NCBI GenBank assembly: GCA_963829705.1
Contig: CAWHJN010000005.1
Span: 1,302,001-1,366,000, forward strand
DNA from: CAWHJN01 sp963829705
GTDB taxonomy: Bacteria; Bacteroidota; Rhodothermia; Rhodothermales; BA12
Length of the DNA: 64,000 bases
Direction of reading: 5' to 3'
This document shows positions 1 through 9,346 of the stretch, in pieces. Position numbers and translations under genes: made by a program. How positions within the stretch are numbered: position 1 is the first letter of the stretch; the number at the start of each line of letters is the position of its first letter. The notes under the pieces were generated by a model that saw only the letters and a program-made list of their open reading frames with translations, was not told where the DNA came from and ran no database searches.

Positions 1-377
1 TAGAGCACCCAGTCGCTCTCCTCGGGAAAGCCGAGGATCGACACGTCGAGGTCCTCGCCCGCGGCGTCGCGCGTTTCGATGCCGTACTGCTTTTTGGGGA
101 AGTTCTGGGACGACGAGCCGCGCTTCTCGATGCCGATGAAGCCGTCGTAACCCGTCGGCGTGTCGGTGACGGCGTTGCGCACGCCCGGCCCGTTGTCGAT
201 AATCTGCATCCGCGCCGTCAGCTTCGGCTCGTCGGGGATCTCCTTCCCGTCGGTGTCGAGCAGCACGATGGGCAGGTTGGACGAGGTGAAGGCGACCTGC
301 TGCGCGGCGGCGGTCGGGGCGAGGGCCGCGGCGAGCAGCGCGCACAGCAGCAGCGATCGGTGGAAACGCGAGGACAT
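1..377 (-). CDS. CotH-family protein, N-terminal fragment
   Basis: The gene runs off the left edge; about 125 residues are visible. It starts at the ATG at 377 with a signal peptide (MSSRFHRSLLLCALLAAAL..., then AAAQQV). The mature part has the pattern that precedes and opens the CotH kinase-like domain in many bacterial surface proteins: SSNLPIVLLDTDGKEIPDE, TARMQIIDNGPG, YDGFIGIEKRGSSSQ, FPKKQYGIETRD and GFPEESDWVL. CotH proteins are atypical protein kinases or spore-coat-like surface proteins; in Bacteroidota/Rhodothermota they are usually exported and often end in a T9SS sorting domain, but that end is outside the window. It is divergent from the gene at 593, with 215 bases between them. 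Family assignment is fairly sure; substrate and role are unknown. Confidence 0.8.
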   Translation of the reverse strand, partial: MSSRFHRSLLLCALLAAALAPTAAAQQVAFTSSNLPIVLLDTDGKEIPDEPKLTARMQIIDNGPGVRNAVTDTPTGYDGFIGIEKRGSSSQNFPKKQYGIETRDAAGEDLDVSILGFPEESDWVL

Positions 378-592
378 ACGGGTAGGAGAAGAGCGGAGAG
401 ACACCGGGTGTATCCAGGAGGATAGCGGGTGGGGTCTGTTTTCCAGCCTCCAACCCCTATCCTCCTGATCCATCGAAACAAGGCGTGCAGCAACCGTGCC
501 GCCCGGTGCTTGAAACTAAGGCCGCGATGGGCTTGCGCCCGGCGTGCAGAAACGGGAAGTTGAGGCGTCTCCGCTCACTTCCCTTCCCTTTC

Positions 593-1456
593 ATGATCAG
601 ACCCTCGCTCACGCTGGCGCTCTGCGCCATCCTGCTCGCCGCCTGCGTGCGGCCCCTTCCGCCCGCCACGTCACCGGAGGCCCCCGTACGCGTGATGAGC
701 TACAACATCCGCTACGGCACGGCCAACGACGGCGTCGATTCGTGGCCCAACCGCGCCGACCGCGTGGCGAACCTGCTGCGCTTCTACCGGCCCGACGTGT
801 TCGGCCTCCAGGAAGCCCTCGCCTCGCAGATCGACTTTCTCGAAGAGGCGCTGCCCGGCTACGGCTGGATCGGCGTGGGGCGTGACGATGGTGAGGCCGC
901 CGGGGAGTTTTCGCCTGTGTTCTACAACCGCGAACGGCTCGAAGCGCTGGAGAGCGGCACGTTCTGGCTCTCGCCCACGCCCGACGTGCCCGGCAGCAAA
1001 GGCTGGGACGCCGCCATCACGCGCGTCGCCACGTGGGCGCGCTTCCGCGACCGCGCGACCGGAGAAGCGTTCCTCTACCTCAACACGCACTTCGACCACG
1101 TGGGGCAGCAGGCGCGCGTCGAGAGCGCGAAGATCATCGCCGACACGCTCGCGTCGATGGCGAAAGGCTTGCCGAGGATCGTCACGGGCGACTTCAACGT
1201 CACGCCCGACAACCCGGCGTACGCCACCATGACGGCGGCCCTCACCGACGCGCGGCTCATCTCCGAAACCCCGCCGCACGGCCCCGAGGAGACGTTTTAC
1301 GGCTTCGTCGTCAAGCCCGACGTACCCGGCCGCCGCATCGACTACGTGTTCGTGTCGGAGGGCATCCGCGTGCTGCGCTCGGCGACGTTGAGCGAGCAGT
1401 TCGAGGGGCATTACCCGTCCGACCACCTGCCCGTGCTGGCCGACGTGCGCTGGTGA
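593..1456 (+). CDS. endonuclease/exonuclease/phosphatase (EEP) family lipoprotein
   Basis: 287 residues. The start at 593 is chosen because it gives a lipoprotein signal (MIRPSLTLALCAILLAAC); an in-frame upstream start at 485 would add a segment unlike a leader. EEP-fold motifs appear in order: VMSYNIRYGT, FGLQEAL (metal-binding Glu), NTHFDHVGQQAR, TGDFNVTPDNPAY (catalytic D-x-N), RRIDYVFVSEG and SDHLPVLADV (C-terminal S-D-H). Secreted or outer-membrane members of this family act on phosphodiesters or on sugar or inositol phosphates; the sequence does not say which. The gene is convergent with accA, only 10 bases separating the two stops, and no hairpin is visible there. Confidence 0.88.
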   Translation: MIRPSLTLALCAILLAACVRPLPPATSPEAPVRVMSYNIRYGTANDGVDSWPNRADRVANLLRFYRPDVFGLQEALASQIDFLEEALPGYGWIGVGRDDGEAAGEFSPVFYNRERLEALESGTFWLSPTPDVPGSKGWDAAITRVATWARFRDRATGEAFLYLNTHFDHVGQQARVESAKIIADTLASMAKGLPRIVTGDFNVTPDNPAYATMTAALTDARLISETPPHGPEETFYGFVVKPDVPGRRIDYVFVSEGIRVLRSATLSEQFEGHYPSDHLPVLADVRW

Positions 1457-1466
1457 CACTGCGCGT

Positions 1467-2463
1467 TTACGCCGCCTCCGTCTCGAACGCGCCCATCGCG
1501 CTGAACTTGGCGAGGCGCTGGTCGAGAAGCTCGTCCGTCGGGATGGTTTCGAGCGCGGCGAGAGCTGTAGCGATGGCGCGACCCACGGCGTCGAAGGTCG
1601 CCTGCGTGTCGTGGTGCGCGCCCCCGATGGGTTCGGGGATGATCTCGTCGATCACGCCTACGTCGATGAGGTCGGTGGCGGTGAGCTTGAGCGCGCGCGC
1701 GGCTTCCTCTTTGTAATCCCACGAGCGCCACAGGATGGACGAGCACGACTCGGGCGAGATCACCGAATACCAGGCGTTTTCGAGCATCAGAATTCGGTCG
1801 CCCACGCCGATGCCCGAGCGCCCCGCCACTCGCGCCTTCGCCGATGACGACGACGACGATGGGCACGGGCAGCCGTGCCATTTCGAGCAGGTTTTTGGCG
1901 ATGGCCTCGGCCTGCCCGCGCTCCTCGGCTTCGAGGCCGGGATACGCGCCGGGCGTGTCGAGCAGCGTCACGACGGGCTTGCCGAACTTGGCGGCCATCT
2001 TCATGAGTCGAAGCGCCTTGCGGTAGCCCTCAGGGTTGGGCATCCCGAAGCGGCGGAGCTTGCGGCTGCGCGTGTCGCGGCCCTTCTGGTGGCCGATGAG
2101 CATCACGGTGCGGTCGCGGTAGTCCCAGCGCGAGCCTTTGAACCGCGCCAGCCCGCCCACGATGGCGGGGTCGTCGCCGAAGAGGCGGTCGCCGTGCAAC
2201 TCGAAAAAATCGTCGGTGAGCGCGTCGGCGTAGTCGAGCGTGTAGGGGCGCAGCGGGTGGCGGGCGATCTGGACGCGCTGCCAGCGCGTGAGGTTGCGGT
2301 AGATCTGGCGGCGCAGCTCGTCGACGCGGCGTTCGAGCGCGCGGATCTCGGGCGACAGGTCAATGTCGAGCTTCTCGGCGTCGAGCGCCCGCATCTCGTC
2401 GAGCTTGCTTTCGAGTTCGTAGAGGGGCTTCTCGAATTCCAGCAGATGCTGCGTCACGGGCAT
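1467..2463 (-). CDS. accA: acetyl-CoA carboxylase carboxyltransferase subunit alpha, with a 1-base frameshift
   Basis: Carboxyltransferase alpha subunit, which transfers CO2 from carboxybiotin to acetyl-CoA in the first step of fatty acid synthesis. The start is at 2463 (MPVTQHLLEFEKPLYELE). Family hallmarks: RHPLRPYTLDYADALTDDF, ELHGDRLFGDDPAIVGG, LIGHQKGRDT, FGMPNPEGYRKALRLM, VTLLDTPGAYPGLEAEERGQ and GEGASGGAL. Right after GGAL the frame breaks: the continuation GIGVGDRILMLENAWYSVI, with SPE and the domain end at 1467, lies one frame over. Removing one base in the C-run near 1814-1817 restores a 331-residue protein, the normal family length. As the gene is essential in most bacteria, a sequencing or assembly insertion is the likelier explanation. 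No accD is nearby. Confidence 0.92.
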
Positions 2464-2782
2464 GGTGGGGTGGGATAGGCGACGGGCGAGCAACCCGCGA
2501 TCCGGGCGCAGGTTCAGGAAGGAGGGCCGTCATCGGTCATCGTCATTGTCGCTGGCGGTTGCGATTGGAGATTAGCCGAAGGAGGGGGCTTCTACTGATG
2601 GGGGAGGCAGCAGATGCGGCAGGCCTATTCAGATGAGAGTACGCAGCGGCGGGCAGAAGTCAGGATGGTGGCTGCGATTACACGTCTGTTACAATTGGGG
2701 GGGGGGCATTGTGTCTTGACATTCCCACGTCCGGTGTGTAGCATCCTCACGCGCTCGCCTATTCGTTATAGAGCGCTCCGCC
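2464..2782. other. intergenic region between accA and the lipoprotein gene
   Basis: A 319-base non-coding stretch between two divergent genes. It holds a run of ten G at 2697-2706 and, just downstream, a textbook sigma-70-like promoter on the + strand (separate entry). No convincing open reading frame and no RNA gene was recognised in it. The half next to accA should contain the accA promoter, but I could not pick one out. Confidence 0.5.
2716..2744 (+). promoter_or_regulatory. sigma-70-type promoter (TTGACA-17-TAGCAT)
   Basis: TTGACA at 2716-2721 and TAGCAT at 2739-2744 are separated by exactly 17 bases, the optimum for a housekeeping sigma factor. The ATG of the lipoprotein gene follows at 2783, leaving a short leader of about 30 bases. 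A G10 run lies 9 bases upstream of the -35 box. The match is unusually E. coli-like for this lineage, where -33/-7 TTTG...TAnnTTTG promoters are common, so activity is inferred. Confidence 0.5.
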
Positions 2783-3389
2783 ATGAGGTGCCTTCTTTCC
2801 CCGCCTCTCACGCTCTGCGCCGCGCTGTTCAGCGTGTTGCTTCTCTTCGCTGCGTGCGACACAGGTGCAGACCGCCCGGCTTCCATCGACGACGTGCCGC
2901 CGGAGCGCCTGATGGCTTTCACCGCCGTCTATGCCGAGACGCTGCCCAGTGGTGCTCCCATTCAGCGCATCGTCGTAGCCGACCGACTCAACCCCCAGGT
3001 GTGTACGCGAGGCAGGCGCGTGGAAGCAGCAGTTTCTCAACCCTACGTGGGACTCAAAGCACCAAATCATCGTCACATCATGGTTCTCGCTTGACAGGGT
3101 ACAAAGCCCGCCACAGAGAGCACCCGTGTACGTTCTGGTATCTAAACTTGACCAGGCTACCTCTCAGGTTTTCGAGTTGGACGACACAAATACTTATCTG
3201 TCTCCATACTGGATTGAAGACGTAGGCATCGTTGTGGAAGCAGCACCTTACGGCCAGACCGACTGGCGCACGCATAGGTTGCTTGTCATCAATCCCGAGA
3301 CGGGCGCGGTACGACCCTTTGCCGATCCGGCGCTCTACGGAGCCGTCGGGCTACGTATTGCCCCACGCGGGCAACTGAGCTTCTTTTAA
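2783..3389 (+). CDS. hypothetical lipoprotein, split by a frameshift
   Basis: I do not recognise the family. The 5' part (2783-~2995) encodes a lipoprotein signal (MRCLLSPPLTLCAALFSVLL, then LFAAC at the lipobox) and DVPPERLMAFTAVYAETLPS. The 3' part is in another frame, open from 2997 or earlier (WKQQFLNPTWDSKHQIIVTS...) to the stop at 3389. It contains YVLVSKLDQATSQVFELDD and RLLVINPETGAVRPFADPA, phrases that resemble beta-propeller or TolB-like repeats reporting values. Deleting one base of the C5 run near 2992-2996 joins both parts into about 201 residues. The intact-gene reading is inference. The gene sits alone, with a strong promoter match upstream and the protease gene downstream. Confidence 0.6.
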
Positions 3390-3529
3390 TCCAACCACAG
3401 AATGCCTATGACAAATATCGAAATGCCCTCTACGCGATAAGGCTCCAAACTGGTCTCCGGTCAGAGTCGCCAGCCTGAAGCCTCATCGCAAACCCCACAG
3501 TCATCTCCATTTGCCAACAGAGGTCTACC

Positions 3530-5807
3530 ATGAGGTACGCGCTTACACTTCTCTTTTGCACAGCGGTTTCGGCCCTCGCACCGCTGCAAGCTCAAACTTC
3601 CGACGAGGCTGCCCGAAACGCCAGACGTGCTGCCCGTGAGCAGGCAGTGCAGGCATTTTCCGCCCTTCACGCCTCGGTAGAGGTGCAGACGGATTCGCGT
3701 ACGGGGGCAGTCACGGCTCTTATCGGGGGATGGTTTTCGCATCCGGCATCCACCCCTGAGGTCGCCGCACGTGCGTTTCTGAACGAGCATCGCGTGATGT
3801 TCGGTCTTTCAGACGAGGCAGCGGAACCTCAAAACGGTTCGCACCCGTCCCTCTCCGCACGACACCAAGGTGATTTTCGAACAGAAGTATCAAGGCGTGC
3901 CCGTACTGCACAGTGGATATGTGATGGCCGTGGACGGGTCGAGTGCCATCACGTTCGTCAGCGGCGACGTATACCCCGACATCTCGGTTGATGTGACGCC
4001 GAGCATGACGCCGGGCGAGGCCACTGCCACCGTTGCTACAGACCTGAAACCGCCCTCAGATGCGACGTTGAGCACGCCGGAGCTTTTTGTGGCCGTAGAC
4101 GACACCAGCGGCGATGAAGCCTCGTACCACCTCGTCTATCGCATAGAGACCACAGCAGAGAGACAGGCCGAAGCGTGGATGTACCTGATCGACGCACACA
4201 CAGGAACGGTTTTTCAGAAGAAGAGCTTGGTAGAGCGGGAGCTTGACCATCCTGTGCCGAGCGCACGTGGCAGTGAAACCTCGTTTCTGCGCCATTTCGA
4301 GCAGGCAGATGCTGCACACGCGGCGATGCCCTACGTCACGGGAAGCGGAATGGTGTACGCATCGAACCCGCTGCACGGTAGCCCGGTGTCGAAGTCGCTT
4401 TTTGGCCTCAACAACGTGACGCCGCGCGTGCTCGACGGCGAAAACATGCGTGTGGATCGGTACAACGCAGCGGATGCTTCGTCCAGTACCGGCGTGTTCA
4501 ACTACACGCCCTCAGATGCGCGCTTCGACGAGGTGATGGTCTACCATCACAGCGATACGTTCGAGCGTTTCCTAATTCCGCTTGGTCTTGGTCAAACGCA
4601 GGTGAGCAAAGTCACAGCTACAACGCAGTATCCTTACGGATATGCATATGTAATTGCGCCACAGCGCCTTGTTTTCTTTCAAAATGGCTCCTCAGGACTC
4701 AACAACCCAACGCACGAAGCGGCAGTTGTGGCGCACGAGTACATGCATATCGTGAGCGAGACATATAATTCGCTCGTTCAGGGGAGTGAAGCGGAGGCTA
4801 TGGACGAGGGGTACTCGGATTACTTCGGAGTAGCGTATCGTCATATTGTGGCAGGAGTAGCATCAACAATTATTGGTGAGTACATCGATCAATCCGGTGG
4901 GCCTACATACTACCGCAACGTCAACAACACCGCCAATTATAGTCAGTTTGGGTCTGATATAGACGGTAGTGGTGGGATTAGCCCGCACGACGGAGGCATG
5001 ATTCTGTCTGGTGCAATGTGGGCGTTTCGTTCAAACACAAGTGTATCTGCATCTGTGGCAGATGCCATCGTGCTTAACTCGTTGAGCTACCTCGACAACA
5101 GCCCCACGTTTCTCGACGCCCGAAACGCCACGCTCGCGGCAGCCAGCGCGGCGGGCTACGGCAGCTATGCCTGTGCTATCCAGAAGGCCTTCGCAGATCG
5201 CGGCATCGGCACCGCCTGCCCGCCGCCGTTCGTGGTCACCATCACCGGGCCGAACGGTCTCACCTTCAAGCAGGGCGGGCAGTGGACGGCGACCTACTCC
5301 GGCGGCACCTCCACCGGCACGCCCTCCTACCACTGGTACAGCCGCAGCGTCGGCTCCTCCACCTGGATCGACACCTACTTCTACGGGCAGACCTACGCCC
5401 AGACGATGTTCTCCTCCGACTTCGAACTCCGCGTCGATGTCACACGCGGAAGCGATTCGGGCACCGATTACCACACCGTTTAATACGACGATGGCGGCGC
5501 GCTACGGGCTGCCGAGACGGAAGTGCTGCCCGAGGTCTTCGCCCTCCACGGCGCAGCGCCCAACCCGGTGCGCGATAGGGCAGAGGTGCGCTTCGACGTG
5601 CCCGAGGAAGCGCGCGTCGTGCTCGCCGTCTACGACGTGATGGGCCGCCAGGTGGCGCGTCTGGTGGACGAGACGCAGAGCGCGGGCGTCCACACGACCC
5701 CGTTCGACGCCTCGCTGATTCCGAGCGGCGTCTACCTCGTGCGGATGACAGCGGAGGGAGCGAGCGGCGTGTTCCAGCAGGTGCAGCGCGTGACCGTCGT
5801 GCGCTGA
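3530..5807 (+). pseudogene. FTP-domain zinc metalloprotease (M4/M36-like) with T9SS sorting domain, interrupted
   Basis: Secreted protease in three pieces. 3530-~3815: signal peptide (MRYALTLLFCTAVSALAPLQ) and the start of a fungalysin/thermolysin propeptide. ~3815-5480, one frame over: the rest of the propeptide (VIFEQKYQGVPVLHSGYV), a PepSY-like stretch (AWMYLIDAHTGTVF), and the gluzincin active site HEYMH followed about 24 residues later by the third zinc ligand in MDEGYSDYFG. An Ig/PKD-like tail follows (TITGPNGLTFKQGGQWTATY). An in-frame TAA at 5481-5483 then cuts off the same-frame C-terminus, 5484-5807, a typical T9SS type A sorting domain (ALHGAAPNPVRDRAEVRFDV, YDVMGRQVARLV, SGVYLVRM). 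One extra base near 3812-3826 plus the stop explain the breaks. It is either a decayed gene or two sequencing errors. A terminator hairpin follows at once. Confidence 0.78.
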
Positions 5808-5824
5808 GGCATCTCGACCAGCCA

Positions 5825-5863
5825 AAAAAGGGGGCGGCGTCCACACCGGGCGTCGCCCTTTTT
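5825..5863 (+). terminator. Rho-independent terminator after the T9SS protease
   Basis: The A5-G5-C-rich arm at 5825-5839 pairs with 5851-5863 (CGTCGCCCTTTTT), forming a GC-rich stem with a U5 tail 18 bases after the sorting-domain stop. Its 28-base core (5831-5858) recurs with one mismatch at 46511-46538 behind another T9SS gene. Confidence 0.8.
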
Positions 5864-6016
5864 GGGTCATTCGTCGCTGCGCATGAGTTGGGCGCTGCCT
5901 GCTTGCACCACTCCATGACACATGACCACCATCCAACGCGCAGACTTCCGTGACAGCATTGCCACAGGTGCCGATGCATTTTGGGAGCGTCGGTTCACTC
6001 AACCTCTCCGCTCACG

Positions 6017-6400
6017 ATGCCTCGCCTCTTTCTCGTCCTCGCGTTCCTGCTTTTTGCCGTCGCACTTCCCGCCGCCGCGCAGCGCGGGCCGGGCGGCCGC
6101 GCCACCCCCGAGCAGATGGAAGCGCGCCTCGACGCGCGCGTCGCCCAACTCGACAGCGCCCTCGCTCTTTCGGACGAGCAGGCCACCGCGCTCAAAGAAC
6201 TTCTCACCGAGCAGATGCGCGAGATGATGGCCCTGCGGGAGGGCGGACGTCCCGACCGTGCTCAGATGAACGCCCTGCGTGAAGGCCACCAGAAAGCAAT
6301 TGAGGCGCTCCTCACGCCCGAGCAGATCGAACCGTACCGCGCCTTCGTCGAGAAGGAACGCGCCAACAATCCCCGCCGCGGACGCCGCGGCAACGGCTGA
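6017..6400 (+). CDS. Spy/CpxP-like periplasmic protein
   Basis: 127 residues; the start at 6017 is chosen for its signal peptide (MPRLFLVLAFLLFAVALPAA ending AQR). The mature protein is all-helical and charged: TPEQMEARLDARVAQLDSAL, LSDEQATALKELLTEQ, ALREGHQKAIEALLTPEQ, and a basic Gly-rich end (RRGRRGNG). The repeated L(S/T)xEQ pattern is the LTXXQ motif of Spy/CpxP-type periplasmic chaperones and envelope-stress sensors. It lies 26 bases upstream of the TonB-dependent barrel and is probably co-transcribed with it. The function (chaperone, stress buffering) is inferred from the motif pattern only. Confidence 0.65.
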   Translation: MPRLFLVLAFLLFAVALPAAAQRGPGGRATPEQMEARLDARVAQLDSALALSDEQATALKELLTEQMREMMALREGGRPDRAQMNALREGHQKAIEALLTPEQIEPYRAFVEKERANNPRRGRRGNG

Positions 6401-6426
6401 TTTCTTCACCGCCGACCCGCACCGTC

Positions 6427-9269
6427 ATGCGAACCCTCCTGTTTCTCGCCTGCGGACTCGCGCTCGCGCCCGTCGCCTTTTCCCAGATCGCCGCCCACCG
6501 GTCACGGGGCGCGTGCTCGATGCCGCCGACAGCACGGCGCTGCCCGGTGCCACCGTCGTCGCCACGGCCCTCGTGGATTCGACGCGCCGCGTGGGCGTGG
6601 TGACGAACGCCGACGGCGCGTTCACGCTGCGCCTGCCCGCCACCGGCACGTACACGCTGCGGATCTCGTTCGTCGGCTTCCAGACGTTTGAAACCGTGCG
6701 GACCGTCGGCGCGGACGGCGTACAACTCGGCACCGTCGTCCTCCAGACCGATGCGCTCGCGCTGGCAGACTTGATCGTCGAGGGGGTGCAGGAGCGCGTG
6801 CGCCTCAAAGGCGACACGACCGAGTACAACGCGACGGCCTTCAAGGTCAACACGAGCGCCAACGCCGAAGACCTCGTCTCGAAGATGCCCGGCGTCACCA
6901 TCGAGAACGGGCAGGTGCAGGCGCAGGGCGAGACGGTGAAGCGCGTGACGGTCGATGGGCAGGAGTTTTTCGGCGACGACGCCACGCTCGCCCTCCGCAA
7001 CCTACCCGCCGAAATCATCGACAAAGTGCAGGTGTTCGACCGCGCCAGCGACCAGGCGCAGTTCACCGGCTTCGACGACGGCAACAGCGAGAAAACCATC
7101 AACGTGGTCACGCGCGGTGGCATCCGCAACAGCCAGTTCGGCAAGGTTTACGGCGGCTACGGCTCCGACACGCGCTACCTCGCCGGGGCCAACATCAACG
7201 TCTTCAGCGGCAACCAGCGCCTTTCCCTCATCGGGCTGACGAACAACGTCGGGCAGCAGAACTTTGCCATGGAAGACCTCGCGGGCGCACTCGGCGGAGG
7301 CGGTGAAGGCGGACGGCGCGGAGGAAGGGGAGGACGTGGCGGCGGCGACGCGGGCAACTTCCTCGTCGGCCAGCAGAACGGGCTGACGACCACGCACGCC
7401 GTGGGGCTCAACTACAGCAACCGCTGGGGCGAGAAGCTGCAACTGAGCAGCAGCTACTTTTTCAACGGCACCGACAACACGAGCGACGTCGAAACCGAGC
7501 GTTTGTACGTGCGCGACGGCGACGCAGGCGAGCGTTACGACGAGGGCCTCGACGCCGAGCGCACCAGCTACAACCATCGTTTCAGCGCCCGCCTCCAGGC
7601 CGATCTCGGCGAGCGCGACGCCATCACGTTCTCGCCGCGCCTGAGTCTGCAAAAAAGCACCTCGTCCAGCCTCGTCGGCGGCGCGACGTTCCTCCCGGAT
7701 GGCGCGCTGCGGAGCGAACTCACCAACGCTGCCACCTCCGACGGCCTCGGCGTCTCGTCGTCGGCCAACCTGACGTACCGCCACCGCTTCGCCCGCGAAG
7801 GGCGGACGCTGTCGCTGGGCCTCTCGGGCGGCCTCGATGCGCAGAACGGCGATGCCACGCAGAACGCCCTCAGCCTCCTTTATCGCGACGGCACGCCCGT
7901 GCCCGACCCGGCGCTCTCCTACAACCAGCTTCTCGACACCGACGTGGACGGCCGTAACCTCTCGGCGCGGCTGTCGCTGACGGAGAAAATCGGCGCGAAC
8001 GGCCAGCTTCAGCTGAGCTACAACCCGTCCGTCCGCAAGAGCACGTCGCAGCGCAACGTCCTCGCCTTCGACGAAACGACCGGTGCATACGCGCGCCTCG
8101 ACACGGCGCAGACGAGCCAGTACGAAAGCCTCTCGACCGTCCAGCGCGGCGGCCTCGACCTCCAGTGGCGTAAAGATGCCTGGCGCGTGTCCGTCGGCCT
8201 CGACGCGCAGCACGAAAAGCTGACGGGTGACCGCGTGTTTCCGACGCCGTTTGCGGTCGAGGAAACGTACACGTCGATTCTGCCCTCGGCGCAGATCTCC
8301 TACCAGAAGTCGCGCACCAACAGCCTGCGCCTGTTCTACCGCACGTCCACCTCCACGCCGTCGGTGGGGCAGTTGCAGGACGTCGTCGATGTCTCCAATC
8401 CTCTCTTCCTCTCGACGGGCAACCCCGACCTCAACCCCAGCTACGCGCACCGCGTGTTCGCCCGCTACAACAACACCGACCCGGCGGGCGGGCGCGTGAT
8501 CGTGGGCTACGCGAGCCTGTCGCAGACGAACGACTACGTGGGCAGCGCCAACCTGTTTGCCCGCGCTGACACGCTCGTGCGTGGCGTGCTCGTCCCGCGT
8601 GGCGCGCAACTCACGTACCCCGTCAACCTCGACGGGCAGTGGAGCGCGCGGACGTTCGTGAGCTACGGCCGCCCGGTGGAGATTGTGCGGAGCAATCTCA
8701 ACGTGAACGCGGGCGTCGATTACAGCCGCACGCCGGGCCTCGTCGATAACGTCGAGAGCATCTCCGACGTGCTCGGGCTGACGGGCGGGCTGGTGCTCGG
8801 CAGCAACATCAGCGAGCAGGTCGATTTCACGATGAGCTACGAAGCGCGCCTGACGACCGCGAAAAACTCGGCCTACGAAAACCTCGACAGCGACTACACG
8901 CGCCACCGCGGCAGCCTGCGCCTCGTGTGGCAGCCCGTCGGCGGCTTTTTCGTCTCGTCGGACGTCAACGCGCTGGGCTACCAGGGTCTCGACCCCGATC
9001 TCTACCCGACGACCGTCCAGTGGAATGCCGGGCTGGGCTACCGCTTCCTCACCCGCGAGCGCGGCGAGGTGCGCCTGACCGTCGCCGACTTGCTCGATCA
9101 GAACAACAGCCTCGACCGCACCATCACCGAACTCTACGTCGAGGACACGACCACGCAGGTGCTGGGCCGCTACGTGATGCTGACGCTCACCTACAACCTC
9201 CGCAACTTCCAGATGGGCGCGGCCCCCATTCCGCCCCCGGGCAGCAGGCGCGGCGGGCGAGGAGAGTGA
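6427..9269 (+). CDS. TonB-dependent outer-membrane beta-barrel protein, 5' frameshift
   Basis: About 947 residues after repair. The ATG at 6427 begins a signal peptide (MRTLLFLACGLALAPVAFSQ) one frame away from the body. Adding one C in the CCC run near 6500 (Ala-Ala-Pro-Pro-Val-Thr-Gly) joins them. Domains: carboxypeptidase-regulatory-like beta-sandwich (VTGRVLDAADSTALPGATVV, FTLRLPATGTYTLRISFVGF); a plug (VSKMPGVTIENG, RVTVDGQEFFGDDATLALRN, IDKVQVFDRASDQAQFTGFD); a Gly/Arg-rich insert (RRGGRGGRGGGDAG); then a long barrel ending in GRYVMLTLTYNLRNFQ. This is the Bacteroidota OMP_b-brl_3/SusC-like class; the ligand is unknown. No SusD partner is beside it. It lies directly downstream of the Spy-like gene. 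Confidence 0.83.
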
Positions 9270-9346
9270 TACCGGCTCCGTTTACAAAGTCGCTTGAGAG
9301 GTAGAAAAGCCGTCGCATCGGTGCGGAGACACGGCGGAGGGTGCGT

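Noticed and set aside
1810..1830. True accA pseudogene
   Set aside because: The gene is normally essential and both halves are fully conserved; the shift lies in a short C run.
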